Below are positions 41,271 to 54,110 of a stretch of 64,000 nt of DNA, piece after piece. The stretch covers positions 332,501 through 396,500 of the forward strand of contig JAEMWC010000381.1 of NCBI GenBank assembly GCA_016490735.1, read 5' to 3'. The first letter of the stretch is position 1. Each line of letters begins with the position of its first letter. The notes below the pieces were generated by a model that saw only the letters and a program-made list of their open reading frames with translations, was not told the DNA's origin and ran no database searches. Made by a program: the position numbers and the translations under genes. Source of the DNA: Pachyseris speciosa. Lineage: Eukaryota; Cnidaria; Anthozoa; Scleractinia; Pachyseridae.

Positions 41271-41497
41271 TTTATTATTATTATTTTTTTTATTAAACAT
41301 CATTTAACATCACATTACAATAAACTTTACAATAACAGGGCGGCAAATAAAAGGAGGCGAAACAGTAAAAAAAGAAAAATAAGTAAATAAATAAATAAAT
41401 GAACAAGCAAAAAAAGGGAACTACGAATGTTCAACATATTAACAACAACAAGCAGAACAAATAGAAAAATGTTTTCTAAATTACCATAAATCCAACA

Positions 41498-44400
41498 CTA
41501 ATCAGAAATGCACAGCGTGGTCCACTTATTTCTGTATTTGTTAAGATTTCCGTTTGTTATTGCGATTTCTCTTTCGCATTCGATTTTAATTTCCAGGAGA
41601 ACAATGAAAACTTCCAGCTCTGGGGTCTCAAACTTGTTTCTAGCTAAGTAAACGTAATATCTAGCAATTAAGAGATAATGGTTAAAAGTATGAAAGCTGT
41701 TAGATTCAGGTTTGTATCCATAAAGAACTTCCGTTGAATTGGGATTTATGTTTTCAGAACGTTTACGATTCCACCAATCTATGACTTTTTCCCAAAAACC
41801 TTTTACCGCAGGACACTCGTAAAAAATATGACTAATAGTTTCACGAGGAGCATCACATTGTTCGCATTTTGGAGAAGATTTAACGTTCATTTTCCAAAGG
41901 CGTTGATTGGTCGGAAGAATATTGTGGATGAGTTTGAACTGAAAACTTCTTAGCTTATTTTCAATGGTGATTTTGAATGGAAGCTCATATACGGCACTAG
42001 GAGTGAATGTTTGTTCTCTTAAATAGGATTCAATTAATGGAGGGCAGAAAGATTTCTCAGCAAACATTAGTCGAGCATATTTTGCTGAAACATTTCCAAT
42101 GGTTAGTTGTGTTACCTTTGGTTCGTTGGTGTGTTCCTGATTGCCATGTAAGATAGCATTTTTCCAATCTTTAGGAATCGCGGCCAAAAGACCACCGTAA
42201 TCAAGAAAGGTACCACGAATGTGAAAAGTATCTTTAAGCTCTTGGAAAGAGAGGAAGTTATCGTGAACATTGAGGATATCTTTAATTCTTAAAATGCCTT
42301 TACTAATCCATGCTTTATAAAAAACCGTCTTTCCGCCGATCTTAATAAAGCGGTTATTCCAAAGTATTTCCTCTTTAATTTCATTAACACTAAGGGGTAC
42401 CTTGGAATGAAGGATCTGCCAGACCATTAAAATGTTCCTATAAAAGAGGGGAGACCCTCTAGAGCTAAGAATTTCAAATCGTAATTACACTGAAACAAAA
42501 AAGAGCCTCCGAATTTTTCAAGATGAGAATCAAGAAGCGCGCACCAATGATGACCATCCGATGAACAATAGCGGTTTACCCAGGCAGCTTTAAGAGATTT
42601 TTCTACGTCCGCGAAATTGACCATATTAAGGCCACCTTTGGAGATTGGGCCTGTCAGTGTGTTTCTTTTGATTTTATCAGGCTTAAAGTTCCATATGAAA
42701 GGGAAAATGACCTTATTAACTTCTTTAGCAAAATCGGTCGGAGTATCAAGTACAGAGCAATTATAAACAAGTTTAGACAGTGCTAATGTTTTGACAATAG
42801 AAATTCGCCCCAGGATTGACAAGCGCCGCCCGACCAAAGATTTAACACCTTTTTCATTTTAACAAGCCGTTCATGAAAGTTGATTTTCTCGCCGACGTGC
42901 GTTTCATAAGCGAAAACTACGCCTAGGGAGGAGACGTATTGCTTCGGCCAAGAGATACCAAAAGGCTCGTCATTACCTAATCTGTTTTTCCACAATCCCA
43001 GCCACAGCCCTTCAGTTTTCGACTTATTTATTCTCAGACCGGATAGCGTACTGAATCGATCAAGCAAAGCGAAAAGGGCTACTGCGGACGAGTCGTCATG
43101 AATAAAAGTAGTGGTATCATCAGCATATAGGCTGACTTTAGATTCTTTGTTTCCGTTTTTAAGACCTTTGATCGATTTGCTTGTTCTGATCTGAATAGCA
43201 AGAGGCTCTACGGCAAGAATAAAAAGCATCCCGGAAAGCGGGCACCCTTGTCTCACTCCCCTTTTTAGGGGGATGAATTCCGAAGCGTGTCCATTGTTTA
43301 CAATACAGCTAGAGATATTATGATAAAATGTGTGGACCCAGTTACGAAAGCTTGGGCCAAAGTTCATTTCCTCTAACACCCGGAAGAGGTAGTCCCATTC
43401 TAACGAGTCAAACGCTTTTTCAAAATCCAGAAAGAAAATCATTCCTTGGTCATTTTCATGTTGTGCGATAATATCAGAAATAAGACGGATGTTTTCGCCA
43501 ATGAATCTGCCCTTAATATATCCTGTTTGATCACTTCCTATAAGATGCGGAAGAACTTTCTCTAGCCGTTTAGCAATGCATTTAGTAGCAATTTTGTAAT
43601 CTGTATTTAAAAGCGAAATGGGACGCCAATTTTTAAGGGACAATAGGTCCTTATCCTTTTTTGGGATTAGCGAAATAATTCCTTGTCTCTGAGAGATGGA
43701 AAGTTCTCCTTGTAGAGCCCCGTGATTGAGACAGTCAATCAAAGGGCAAGAAATCTCCTTCCAAAAACAGAGATAGAATTCTGCTGTTAGACCGTCTGTT
43801 CCGGGGGTCTTGTTACGTTGAAAAGCTTTAATGGCAGATAAGCATTCAGCTTCAGTAATGGAACCTTCACAAAGGTTTTGTGAGACATCGTCTAGTCTTG
43901 GTAAAGGTCCAGAATTAAGAAAGTCTGATAGCTGGTCAGGGGAGGGTTGGCCTTGGGAAGTATATAATTGTTGGTAGTAATTCTTCATTTCATTCAAGAT
44001 AGTTTTCGAGTCTTCTATTGTAGACCCCGCCGAGGATTTCAATTTTTTAATGTGTCTTTTATTGTAACTTCTTTTCGAAAGGTTGAGAAAATATTTATTA
44101 CATTTTTCTCCTGATTCATACCATCGAGCTCGGCTTCTGACAATGCAACCTCTGGTTTTCTCCTCGGCCATTTGATCTAATTTAATTTTTATCTTTTTTG
44201 CCTCGTTCGCTAGAGGACTTCCTTCTGGAGCAGCATCAATACGAGCATTTAGATCTTGGAGTTTTCGGAGAAGTTCGAATTCCATATCTCTTTTTTCCTT
44301 AGCTTTTCTTTTAGCAAATCGAATGGAGAAGATCCTTATTTCCATTTTTATCATTTCCCAAAAAAGCCTTTTATCAGTAACTTCCCTGTACTTTTCTTTA

Positions 44401-45221
44401 GCATTTAGGATTAAAAACTTCAATTTTGTAACGAATTCTTCATTCTCAAGCAGAGAATTATTAAACTTCCAAAACCCTGGTCCTCTAGGTACGCCTTGAT
44501 CTTCTGGTGTCAACAAGATGGTGACAGGTGAGTGATCTGAGTCATAATAAGCGCTGATATCCGTTTCAGTAACGCGTGTCAGTAGTTGTTTCGAAATTAG
44601 CCAGAAATCTAGTCGACATTTAATCTTTCCTGAGCCATTTGCCCAAGAATAACGCTTCTTATTCGGGTGTTGAGTTCTCCAGACGTCGACTAAGTCAAAG
44701 CTGTTACAAAGTTCCTGGATTGCTTGTATGGTCTTTTTCTTATGGAGTATGTCCCTACCACCTACTTTATCGACCTCTGTCAAAGGGCAGTTAAAGTCAC
44801 CGCCTAGTAAAATGTTGTTAGTACTACTGCGGCGAATAGGATCGATGATTTTATCAAAAAAGTTAACTTGCTGGTTTTGGTCATTGGGAGCATAAATATT
44901 AACTAGACACAAATTATCTTGATCAATATTCATGTTCGCGACGAGAAAACGTCCATTTTTGTCCACAGTGATTTCCAGAATATCAACGTTTAGGGAAGAC
45001 TTAAACAAAATCATTACGCCCTTACTGTGTTTGGAACCATGCGCAAACAGGATTTCACCACCCCATTCTGCCCGCCACACATCCTCCAAGCTAGGATCAC
45101 TATAGGTTTCTTGTAAGAAAATTATATCAAATCTATTCAGATGTAGCCACCGAAAGAGCTTCCTCCGTTTAATTGATTTATTGAGGCCCCTTATATTCAG
45201 CGAAACCGCATTAAGGCACAT
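41498..45221 (-). pseudogene. LINE ORF2: endonuclease and reverse transcriptase
   Basis: The N-terminal APE-type endonuclease shows IRGLNKSIKRRK, LQETYSD, GGDFNC, RLDFWLIS and the DSDHSPV box. RT motifs are LIPKKDKD, WRPISLLNTDYKI, FLDFEKAFDSLEWDYL (A), GVRQGCPLSGMLFILAVEP (B) and SLYADDTTTF (catalytic). A C-terminal zinc-knuckle-like CEQCDAPRETISHIFYEC follows. The frame changes near 42829-42831 (C3 run on +) and near 42440. The latter junction reads TAATG. About 1,240 codons in total. Confidence 0.92.
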
Positions 45222-45702
45222 ATGTTTCTGATATCTTTAGGCATTCATTTTCGGGTTTATATGTGATCCACACTGTGCAAATCGTGATAGTGTTTTGCTC
45301 AAGAAAAAGTTGCCGTTTAGTATTTTGGCGCATGCAAATTACAATGCACAAAGGTGAAAAGCAGTTGCAAAATAAAAGACAAAACATCAAAAGCGAAATA
45401 CTTAGACAAAAAATTCTAGCACATGTAACAAAGTGAACATAAATTAAGCTGTAGAACAGCTTATTGTATAGGAAGGTTAATGCAAAGATGCAAGGCAGCA
45501 TTCAATCGCGATTATAGACGAAGCGACGCCCTCCTACCATTCTCTCCGCTAATTAAATATCAGAATGTAAATTTTGGACTGAAAAAAGTAGTAAGGTGTA
45601 AGGCGAAGAAAGTGAATAATTTAAATAGTATTGAAAAGAGGTGTTTCCTATTTTGGGGAGCAAATTAGCGTCGGGGTTTAGTAACCGAAGAAAAAGACTA
45701 AA

Positions 45703-46578
45703 TTAGCTAATTTTAGTAAGATCTCCTTCAGCGTGTATTATTTTTGGCTGTTCTTCCTGTGACTTCTTAATAAATATCTTGCCGTCCAAAGTCCAGGCAC
45801 TATACCAATGATGATCTTTCTTAAATTTTCTAACTTTAGCAAACAACTTGCGCCTTAAATATGTAAGATTTTCATTGATATATACCACGTTTGTAGCATG
45901 AAAATACTGATTTAAACTCACTGACTTTAGATGCTTCCTCGCCTTGTACAGCTCAGTTTTCTTCTTATGTGATTTGAACCGAACAATAATAGGTTTGGGG
46001 CCGCTGCTGTTCCGAGGTCCCATTCGGTGACAAATGTCGATATCCGAGGGAGATATGTGCACGTTGACGACTTTTCCAAGCTTAACAACATTTTCAGCGA
46101 TATCTTCGTCTGCAGTTTCGGCGATTCCATGAATCTCTAAGTTGTGTTTTCTTGTATACTGTTCCACGTCATCTACTTGGGTTATCGCCGTTCCAAGATC
46201 TTCGTAGAGGATGTCAACATCTGCCCTTGCCTCGCGGAGAGATTTTTCAAGCGACGACACTTTATCTTTAAGCTCTTTATTTTCTTTCTTGAGAGACGTC
46301 AATTCGGCATTATTGAAGTCTAAAGATTCCTTTAATTCTTCATATTGCCTTCTCATAGCACGGTTTTCTTCCAATAGTTCGTCTGTATTCCTACGGATCT
46401 TGTTTAGGACTATCCAAACGTTACTATCGTTCTCGTTGTCGCTTAATTCTTCAAGAGTCTGCTTCGCCGACTTGGTTGGAGGTACCTCGGGCGAGCTTCC
46501 GCTACTAAACCTTTCATCACGTTTTCTTCGTACGACAGAAGATGTATTACTGCCTTCCTCACTTTCTTTTCTTGACAT
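45703..46578 (-). CDS. LINE ORF1: coiled-coil RNA-binding protein
   Basis: From the ATG at 46578 (MSRKESEEGSNTS) the protein has a Ser/Arg-rich start, a long coiled coil (residues ~75-150: ENRAMRRQYEELKESLD, KKENKELKDKVSSLEKSL), then an RRM-like/CTD region typical of L1-type ORF1p (LEIHGIAETADEDI, DIDICHRMG, PIIVRFKSHKKKTEL). It would form a trimeric nucleic-acid chaperone. The frame is intact. The longer frame from 46629 adds 17 residues of unlikely sequence. Confidence 0.85.
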   Translation of the reverse strand: MSRKESEEGSNTSSVVRRKRDERFSSGSSPEVPPTKSAKQTLEELSDNENDSNVWIVLNKIRRNTDELLEENRAMRRQYEELKESLDFNNAELTSLKKENKELKDKVSSLEKSLREARADVDILYEDLGTAITQVDDVEQYTRKHNLEIHGIAETADEDIAENVVKLGKVVNVHISPSDIDICHRMGPRNSSGPKPIIVRFKSHKKKTELYKARKHLKSVSLNQYFHATNVVYINENLTYLRRKLFAKVRKFKKDHHWYSAWTLDGKIFIKKSQEEQPKIIHAEGDLTKIS

Positions 46579-46850
46579 TTTAGGGCGGAGAGAATAACGT
46601 TCTCGGACTACTCGAAAACACGTCCGCACATCATGCGAGTCTCCCCAGTCTCCAGAAATGATGAAATGTAAATTTCACTGATGTTAACATTGAAAACCAC
46701 CGGCATACCGAGCGCCCAAATGACTAATACGTAACACAACGTTTCTCGTATTTCTACATTTCCTCTTCGCAAAAACCAGCATATTTTAACATTTTGATCG
46801 AAAATAAAAACGCATTTCAATAACGAGGATGAACAACGAACTTGTCTTTA

Positions 46851-47940
46851 CATTGAGGCTAGATCAAAAGTATTTTTAGATTTGCGCTATTTACTCGGGA
46901 TACTGTAAGTATACCGAATTATAAAATGTGTCAGATTTCAGTCTTTTTTTTTTCCTGTGCAGCAAAATGCACAATACAATTACGTTCCGGTGTTTGGATT
47001 GGCCAATGCACAATAGCAGGCACGTGTCGGTGTGTTCATTGGTCAAAGCAAACCACATAGTCCAAAGGTCGAAAGGCTAACATCACGCGACAGTTCATCG
47101 TGTTTGAGTTGTGAAGCTAGATATTTTAATACAACACAGTCTGACCCCGTGAAAAGGTTTGCCGAGTGTTAAAAAGTTGGAAGCCTCGCACGTGTAGTGC
47201 TTATCGGCTAATCGATTTCACAAGTCGAATTCAAATGCTGTGACAGAAAAATTACAGATTTGCACAAAGGTGTTTTAGTAATGTAATACTTTCCATTTAA
47301 TACGTGACCGCAAGTGAACACTCAAGGTTAAATAATCCACTTCGACCGCCGGGACAAATTTTCCTGCACATATCTTTGTAAAGTTGTGAAGCTAGATTTT
47401 AATACAGTACAGACTGTCCGCGTGAAAAGTTCTGCCGAATTTAAGAGAAGGTTGGAAGCCTCGCACGTGCTGTGAGTATAAACATTTAGATTTTTTTTTA
47501 TTTATTTACAATGTGCGGTACTTACGCTACTAAACAATACAATACTCTGCTTACAAAAACAGTGCTTACTTACAATGTGAAATACTTGCGCTACTACCAA
47601 TACTGTACTTTACTTACAAAAAACAACACTTACAATACTTACATTGAGAGATACTTACGCTACTAGCAATGCTTTACTCTGCGCTTTACTTATATATAGA
47701 AAAAAACCCACTTACAATACGAATTACATACGCTACTAATACAGTACGAATTACATAAGGGAGGGGGAGGGGATATATGGTAAATTTTAGTTAACTGTAC
47801 TCTTAAAATCAAAGATATTTTCTCTGCTGATTCACTGGAATTTAGCTTTACATATTTTGAATATTGAAGACAGGGAAGAAAAAAGAGAATGCCTGGTAGT
47901 AAGGAAAGTGTAAAAAGAGCGAGAGACTTCAAACTGAGTA
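46851..47940. repeat. AT-rich stretch with two imperfect repeat families
   Basis: A ~95-bp unit (gttgtgaagctagatatttt ... ggaagcctcgcacgtg) occurs at about 47108-47206 and about 47381-47473. A second family with cttacgctact and caatac phrases (units about 65 bp) covers about 47515-47755. No gene is supported. Confidence 0.6.
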
Positions 47941-48119
47941 GTATAGTACTTGGGGGTCCTAGCGCATTTTTCCACAGCAGCGCATTTTCCAATTTTGCGC
48001 CGTAAAATTTAACAGCGCATTTTTCCCAAGGTCAAGGTCAAATTTTCCAAATCTAAAATTAGCGTTTTCTCCCAGAATACTTCAATATTTTAGGCATCAG
48101 GATGATGAATGAAAGAATT

Positions 48120-48238
48120 GAGTAGTATTCGTCGAGAAACGGCTAATTTCAATATTCTAAGCGGAATGAGCATATTTGAGTAGTATTCGTCGAGAAACAG
48201 CTAATTTCAACATTCTAAGCGATAATTAGTATATATGA
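48120..48238. repeat. Direct repeats at the left end of P2
   Basis: Two ~58-bp units share agtagtattcgtcgagaaac and gctaatttca...attctaagcg; a third partial unit begins near 48239 (agcagtattcagg). The phrase aaggtcaaggtca flanks them at 48035 and 48276. Subterminal repeats like these are common in terminal inverted repeats of Polintons. Confidence 0.7.
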
Positions 48239-48344
48239 GCAGTATTCAGGTAGAACGGCATTTTCCCATTTTCCAAGGTCAAGGTCATCTATTTAAGTAC
48301 TTTTTGATATAAAAATCACTTAAAGAAATGTCGCTATAGGTTAA

Positions 48345-51300
48345 ATGGAGAATGACGAAAGAAAGAAATCTCCGGGCCTTGGAAAAGCCCTCTCAAATCA
48401 GGTCAGGTAGCCAGATGGTAAATGGCCTGAGTCGGAAAAATATTGGATCAGGTAGCCAGATGGTAAATGATTCGAGTCAAAAAATTATATATTCTAATAG
48501 TATAGACATGGAAAATAGAAATAGTATTTTCAAAGAATTATTGAAAAGATTAGGCCGTATGGATGTTGGCGAGATGAGGCGATTAGTTAGTCTCGCTGAT
48601 AACATCAAAAAGCAGAAGCCAATTCCAGCACCTCGCAAGAGTGTGAAGCAGATGGTTAAAGATTATGAAGACAACATAATTCTTCCACCATTACAATTTA
48701 GAGATAGACCAGTACCAAAACCAAGAACTAAAAAACTAGCTCCAATACCAGAACCAAGAACTAAGATAGAGCAAACAAGCTCTCAAAGGATACACCAAAT
48801 CATTTCAAATAGATATCAAAAATTACAAAGACCCGCTATTACAACTGCAAAACACAAGAAAGGCTGTAGCGTACCGTCTTGTAAGTTTACTAAAATCAAT
48901 GAAAGGACTGAAATTCGTTGAAGCACTAAAGGTAACATTCAGAAAAATGTCTGATGGTGAAATAATACATAAAACAGCCTTTTTCAACAGTCCGCCTCAA
49001 ACAATTATAAATAATCTCCAGATCAGTGAATCACTTCAAGCGTCAAAACAAAATGTATTAAATAAGATTGCAGTTTGGATTTCAGAAGGATCTGGCTGGG
49101 TTGTGGAATCAGTCGACAAGCATTTTCTAAATGTTGTAATATATCAGCCAATGAAAGGCTCATCATATATCAAACTACCCCCAGAATTAATGAATAAAAT
49201 GAAGGGATTGATTAACATGAAGAATAAAGATAATGAATGCTTCAGATGGTGCCACATCAGACATTTGAATCCACAAGATAAAGACCCTCAGAGAATAAAA
49301 AAATCTGATAGACAACATATTAATACGTTAGATTATTCTGGCGTTGAATTCCCCGTCACAACTAAACAGTACAACAAGATAGAAAAACAAAATGAGATCA
49401 ACATCAATGTATTTGGTTATGAAAACAAAAAACCATATCCAATTTATGTTTCAAAAGAAAAGTATGAAGACTGTTTGAATCTTCTATTGATTACAGAAAA
49501 TGAAAACAAACACTACGTTTTAATCAAAGATTTCAAAAGGTTCATGTATAATCAAACAAAGCACAAAGAAAGAAAACACTTTTGCATGCACTGTCTACAA
49601 TGTTTCAGCTCAGAAAGAGTCTTGAATGATCATGTGGACAACTGCATACTGGTTAATGGCACACAAGCAATAAAAATGCCAAACAAAGACAATAATATTC
49701 TAAAATTCATCAACTTCCATAAACAACAGCAAGTACCATTTGTAATCTATGCTGATTTTGAGGCTATAACTGAGAAAATACACGGTTGTCAACCCAACAA
49801 TGATAAATCATACACTGAAGCCTATCAGAAGCATACTGATTGTGGATATGGTTACAAGGTTGTTTGTTGTTATGATGATAAATACAGCAAGCCAATACAA
49901 ATATACAGGGGTGAAAAGGCTGTATACAAATTCATGGAAGCTATGTTAGAGGAAGTTAAATATTGCAAGAAGATTGCAAAAAAAGAATTCAACAAACCAT
50001 TGAAAATGACTGAGGATGATGAAGAGAAATTCCAAAAAGCTAAAGAATGTCACATTTGTGATAAAAAATACACTGAAAAGGATATCAGAGTACGAGATCA
50101 CTGTCACATTACTGGCCAGTATAGAGGATCAGCTCATCAAGAATGTAACCTGAAACTTAGAGTCAATCCAGAAGAAGTGAAGATACCTGTTATATTTCAC
50201 AATCTAAGAGGTTATGATAGTCATTTTATTATGCAGGAGATTGGAGCCATTGTCAAGAAACACACCTTCACAAATAAAAAAGGTGAAAACTGTCAAATGA
50301 ACATCAATGCTATCCCAAATAACATGGAGAAGTATATGGCTTTCATGCTCGGCAATCACTTGACATTCATTGATAGTTTCCAGTTCATGAGCTCTAGTTT
50401 GGAAAAACTTGTAGGCAATCTACCAAAAGAAGCCTTGAAATACACCTCACAAGAGTTCAAGGAAAGGATCTTGATCTGATGGCACAGAAAGGTGTTTATC
50501 CTTATGACTATATGGATAGTTTCGATAAATTCAATCAGAAGCTGCCCTCAAAAGAAGAATTTTATAGCATACTGAGTGATACTCATATATCTGATGAAGA
50601 CTACACACATGCTCAGACTGTCTGGAATACATTCTCCTTAAACAACATGGGTGATTATCATGACCTGTACCTTAAAACAGATGTACTCCTGTTGGCTGAT
50701 GTATTTGAGAACTTCAGAAGAACATGTCTTGAGTACTACAAACTGGATCCGTGTCACTATTTCACATCTCCTGGTTTATCATGGATGCGATGTTAAAGAT
50801 GACTGATATCAAACTGGAATTGATGACTGACATTGATATGTTCCAGTTCATTGAAAAGGGTATGAGAGGTGGTATCAGCTATATTGCAAATCGTTACGGT
50901 AAAGCTAATAATAAATACATGAAGAAGTATGATGAGAAGGCGCCCTCAAAGTACATTATGTATCTTGATGCTAATAATCTATACGGTTGGGCAATGAGTC
51001 AATACCTTCCAACAGGCGGATTCAGATGGATGACTGAGAATAAAATAAATAATCTCAACCTGGCTAAATACAAAGAAGACAGCAATAAGGGTTTGATTCT
51101 GGAAGTTGATCTGGAATACCCCCAGGAGTTGCATGATCTGCATAATGATTACCCGCTTGGACCAGAGAAGGTGAAAGTAACTGGAGACATGCTTTCAGAT
51201 TACTGTAAAGACATAGCAGAGAAATACAATATATCGACTGGTTTGGTACATAAACTGATGCCAACATTAAGCAACAAAGAGAAGTATGTTCTGCATTACA

Positions 51301-52235
51301 GGAACCTCCAATTATACACAGACTTAGGTTTAAAGGTAACAAAAATCCACAGAGTGCTAGAGTTCAAACAATCACCTTGGCTGAGACAGTACATTGATTT
51401 CAATACACAGAAAAGAACTAATGCCAAGAATGCTTTTGAGAAAGATTTCTTCAAGTTGATGAATAACTCAGTATTCGGCAAAACTATGGAAAATCTCAGA
51501 AAGAGAGTAGATGTCAGATTGGTGACTGATGAGAAGAAGCTATTGAAATTAGCCAGTAAACCAACTTATGTTAGCAGTAAGATATTCAATGAAAATCTGG
51601 TAGCAGTGCATAAGATAAAAGAAACACTAACTCTAAACAGGCCGGCATATGTAGGAATGTGTATTCTTGATCTCAGTAAGACACTTATGTACGATTTCCA
51701 TTACAACTACATTAAACAAAAGTACGGTAATAAGGCTAAGCTGCTCTTCACTGACACGGACAGTTTGACATATGAAATTGAAGCTGAAGATGTCTACAGG
51801 GATTTCTGGAATGATAAAGATAAATTCGATAACAGTGACTATCCTGAAAGCTCGCCATTCTCCGATAAGACCAATAAGAAAGTGATTGGTAAGATGAAAG
51901 ATGAGGCTGCTGGAGTCCCAATATGTGAATTCGTAGGGCTGAGATCAAAGATGTATAGCTATATTAAAGATGATCAGAAAGGAGGAAAAACAGCAAAAGG
52001 AATCAAAAAGAACACAATCAAAAATGAAATCAAGCATGAAAATTATAAAGACACTCTATTCAATGACAAACAAATGTATCATAAAATGAAAACAATCAGA
52101 AGTGAAAACCATCAATTAGGAAGCTATGAAATCAACAAAGTATCACTCAGCTGCTTCGATGACAAAAGATATTTATCAAAAGACGGAATCAACAGTTATG
52201 CTTATGGCCATCACAAAATAAATAGCCAGGAATAA
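48345..52235 (+). pseudogene. Protein-primed family-B DNA polymerase of P2
   Basis: N-terminal proline/basic repeats (KPIPAPRKSVKQMV, RPVPKPRTKK, PIPEPRTK) precede a VETLK-like region (LKFVEALKVTFRKM), a C2H2 finger (FCMHCLQCFSSERVLNDHVDNC) and exonuclease motifs YADFEAI and FHNLRGYDSHFI. A CxxC...H-x-C element (CHICDKKY ... DHCHITGQYRG) follows. Polymerase motifs are YLDANNLYGWAMSQYLP, FFKLMNNSVFGKTMEN and LFTDTDSLTYEI. Frame changes occur near 48395, 48905, 50470 and 50780. It is oriented inward from the left end and belongs to a different lineage from P1's polymerase. Confidence 0.93.
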
Positions 52236-52309
52236 AAATACTCTTGGCTACCAAAATAGCAAATACAGTATAATACTGACCTCTCTAACATATATAGGTT
52301 AGATAAAAG

Positions 52310-53138
52310 TTAGTCTTTTCTTATACGTGATAAATACAATTTGCTTTCTTCCATGTGTTTGGTTATTTCAAAAATTAAATCTTCAAAACAATTGCTCATA
52401 ATGTATTTGCACTTGTTTTTCTCATACATTTGCTTCATATTTGTTTGTTTTTCCGACACTTGGTATACACCAGTGGGACTTTTGAATTCAAGACAAAGAG
52501 CATTGTATTTTCTGGTTGGATTCATTAACATCAAATCACATTGTCCAGACATATATCCTTTGTTATAACTTCTGATTCTCATATTTGAGCTTATTTGATT
52601 TTCACCTAAACCGGCTATCATTAATGCGTCTTCATATTTCTTTCTGATGAATGAAACAATCTTGCAGTGCAGATCATTTTCACTTCCAATCATCAGCATG
52701 TTATTACTTCTGTCATTGAACTGTTTGTAATATCCCTGTTTTCTGATTGATGGTAATACTTTTGATGTAACCCAATGTTTGAATTTTACTGCTTCCTGTT
52801 TTTTAGAGGACAGTATTAGTGAATAAAATCCTGATTCATTTATAAAAAAACATTTAAAAGTTTTTTCAATGGTCTCAGCACGAGGGACCGTTTTGGTCCC
52901 CCGTGAATCAGTGGTCTCAGCACGAGGGACCGTTTTGGTCCCCGTGAATTCGTCATTATTTTGAGGTCTATCAAGATTTTATCATCAGATACAACATGAT
53001 CTCTGATTGCTCTTTGCGGATTTTTATAGTCAAGAATTTTGGCTATGTCTCTTCCTCTGAACCATATTCGTTTTTATCATCGAGATAACAATCTATTGAA
53101 ACGTCTAATTCTTTATTATCGTAGGAATATTTTTGCAT
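52310..53138 (-). pseudogene. BRO-N and VRR-NUC nuclease protein of P2
   Basis: The ATG at 53138 begins MQKYSYDNKELDVSID. A BRO N-terminal domain follows: RGRDIAKILDY-type helix (shifted near 53067), KNPQRAIRDHV, FFINESGFYSLILSSKK and KFKHWVTSKVLPSIRK. The C-terminal ~125 residues are a VRR-NUC (PD-D/ExK) nuclease: ENDLHCKIVSF, GLGENQ, GYMSGQCDLMLMN (Asp) and LCLEFKSPTGVYQVSEKQ (E-x-K, Gln). A 40-bp tandem duplication (52868-52948) lies inside the coding region. BRO-N binds DNA in large viruses; VRR-NUC enzymes cut branched DNA. The upstream sequence carries the tatctaac box. Confidence 0.8.
52868..52948. repeat. 40-bp tandem duplication inside the BRO-N gene
   Basis: Two near-identical units, each reading ggtctcagcacgagggaccg then ttttggtccc and cgtgaat, lie head to tail. 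They differ by one C in a C run, which makes them 41 and 40 bp long. Each unit contains an inverted pair gggacc/ggtccc around aaaa. The high identity indicates a recent event. Confidence 0.9.
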
Positions 53139-53149
53139 CTACATATGTG

Positions 53150-54110
53150 TTAGATAATTTTCTTTAAATCCTTGATCGGTATCCAACTGTTAAATTCGTC
53201 ACTATAACCCTTCCACTTCACCAAAGCTTGTTTCTTCTTGTAATCTCTGCGAATGACTTTATCAATGCGGAATACATCCTGTCTGGCTTTTAATAACTCA
53301 GGTTCATAAAAACTCCCTTCAATTTCTTCATCGTTGTGATCTTTTAGTTTGTATGTTATTGGATTAGTGTATTGGATTTTATCAACTATAAACACTTCTT
53401 CTGTCCAATTTGGTGTATAGCCCTTGTCGAACACAATCCGTTTATACTTGGATATTCGGACCTTATCACCTATTTTAAATTTTAGTTTCTGTTTTAATGG
53501 CTCCATATCACCATACAAATTGAAGTAAACAGTTCCTTCATTCCTCTTATCAGATGCTTCAACGGGTGTCATCTTTGTGCTTGAATGTTTTGTGTTGTTA
53601 TACTGTTTCACTAATTTTGGTAACATGTCTAAATACTGTGTATTACCTTGAACAGTGAACTGCTTCCACATTTTGGACTTCATTGTCCTATTCCATCTTT
53701 CAACTACTGATGACTTCTCTTCATTCTCAGTTGAGTACATCTGTACACTATGTTTCTCTAGCAAGTCCTTCAAGTGTTTGTTGTAAAACTCTTTTCCCTT
53801 GTCGACCCATAAATACTGTGGTTTTCTGCCTTCCTTGAATATTGTTTTGAATGCTTCAGTGACAGATTCACCTTTCTTATCCTTCAATGGGACAATCCAA
53901 CCATATTTGCTGAAGACATCAATAACCATAAGAAGATATCGATAACCTTTATTCCATTTACTGAACTGTTGCATTTCAACTAGATCACTTGCCCATATTT
54001 CATCAATTTTATTTACAATCACACGCCGCCGAGTGAAATTTCGTTTTATGGGTGCATGTAATTCATCAGCTAGTTTTTCTTGCCAGTTTTCTTCACTCGA
54101 CGGCTTTTTC
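53150..54110 (-). CDS. rve integrase with chromodomain, P2
   Basis: The DDE core is visible: WASDLVEMQ (Asp), YLWVDKGKEF (Asp) and SSVVERWNRT (Glu). The central region continues to FKIGDKVRISKYKR (SH3-like). The C-terminal FRIDKVIRRDYKKKQALVKWKGYSDEFNSWIPIKDL is a chromodomain, which in retrotransposons and Polintons directs integration to modified chromatin. The frame from 54022 is intact; it is open further upstream to about 54110 (ENWQEKLADELHAPIKRNF) without an ATG. This upstream part overlaps the PLA2 gene end in another frame, so a PLA2-integrase fusion broken by a frameshift is possible. Confidence 0.9.

Larger units (their letters stand above)
41239..46850 (-). mobile_element. Near-complete L1/Tx1-like LINE
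   Basis: The element reads leftwards: 5' region, ORF1 (46578-45703), ~480-bp spacer, ORF2 (45221-41498), short 3' UTR and a poly(A) tail, seen on the + strand as a T-rich run from about 41239 to 41290. The 5' limit is approximate. Apart from two frame changes in ORF2 it is complete, suggesting fairly recent activity or sequence errors. Confidence 0.88.

Noticed and set aside
42420..42435. TAATG junction inside LINE ORF2 as a programmed stop-restart signal
   Set aside because: Some LINEs use UAAUG between ORF1 and ORF2, but this one lies within the C-terminal part of ORF2, where relatives are continuous. A frame change is more likely.
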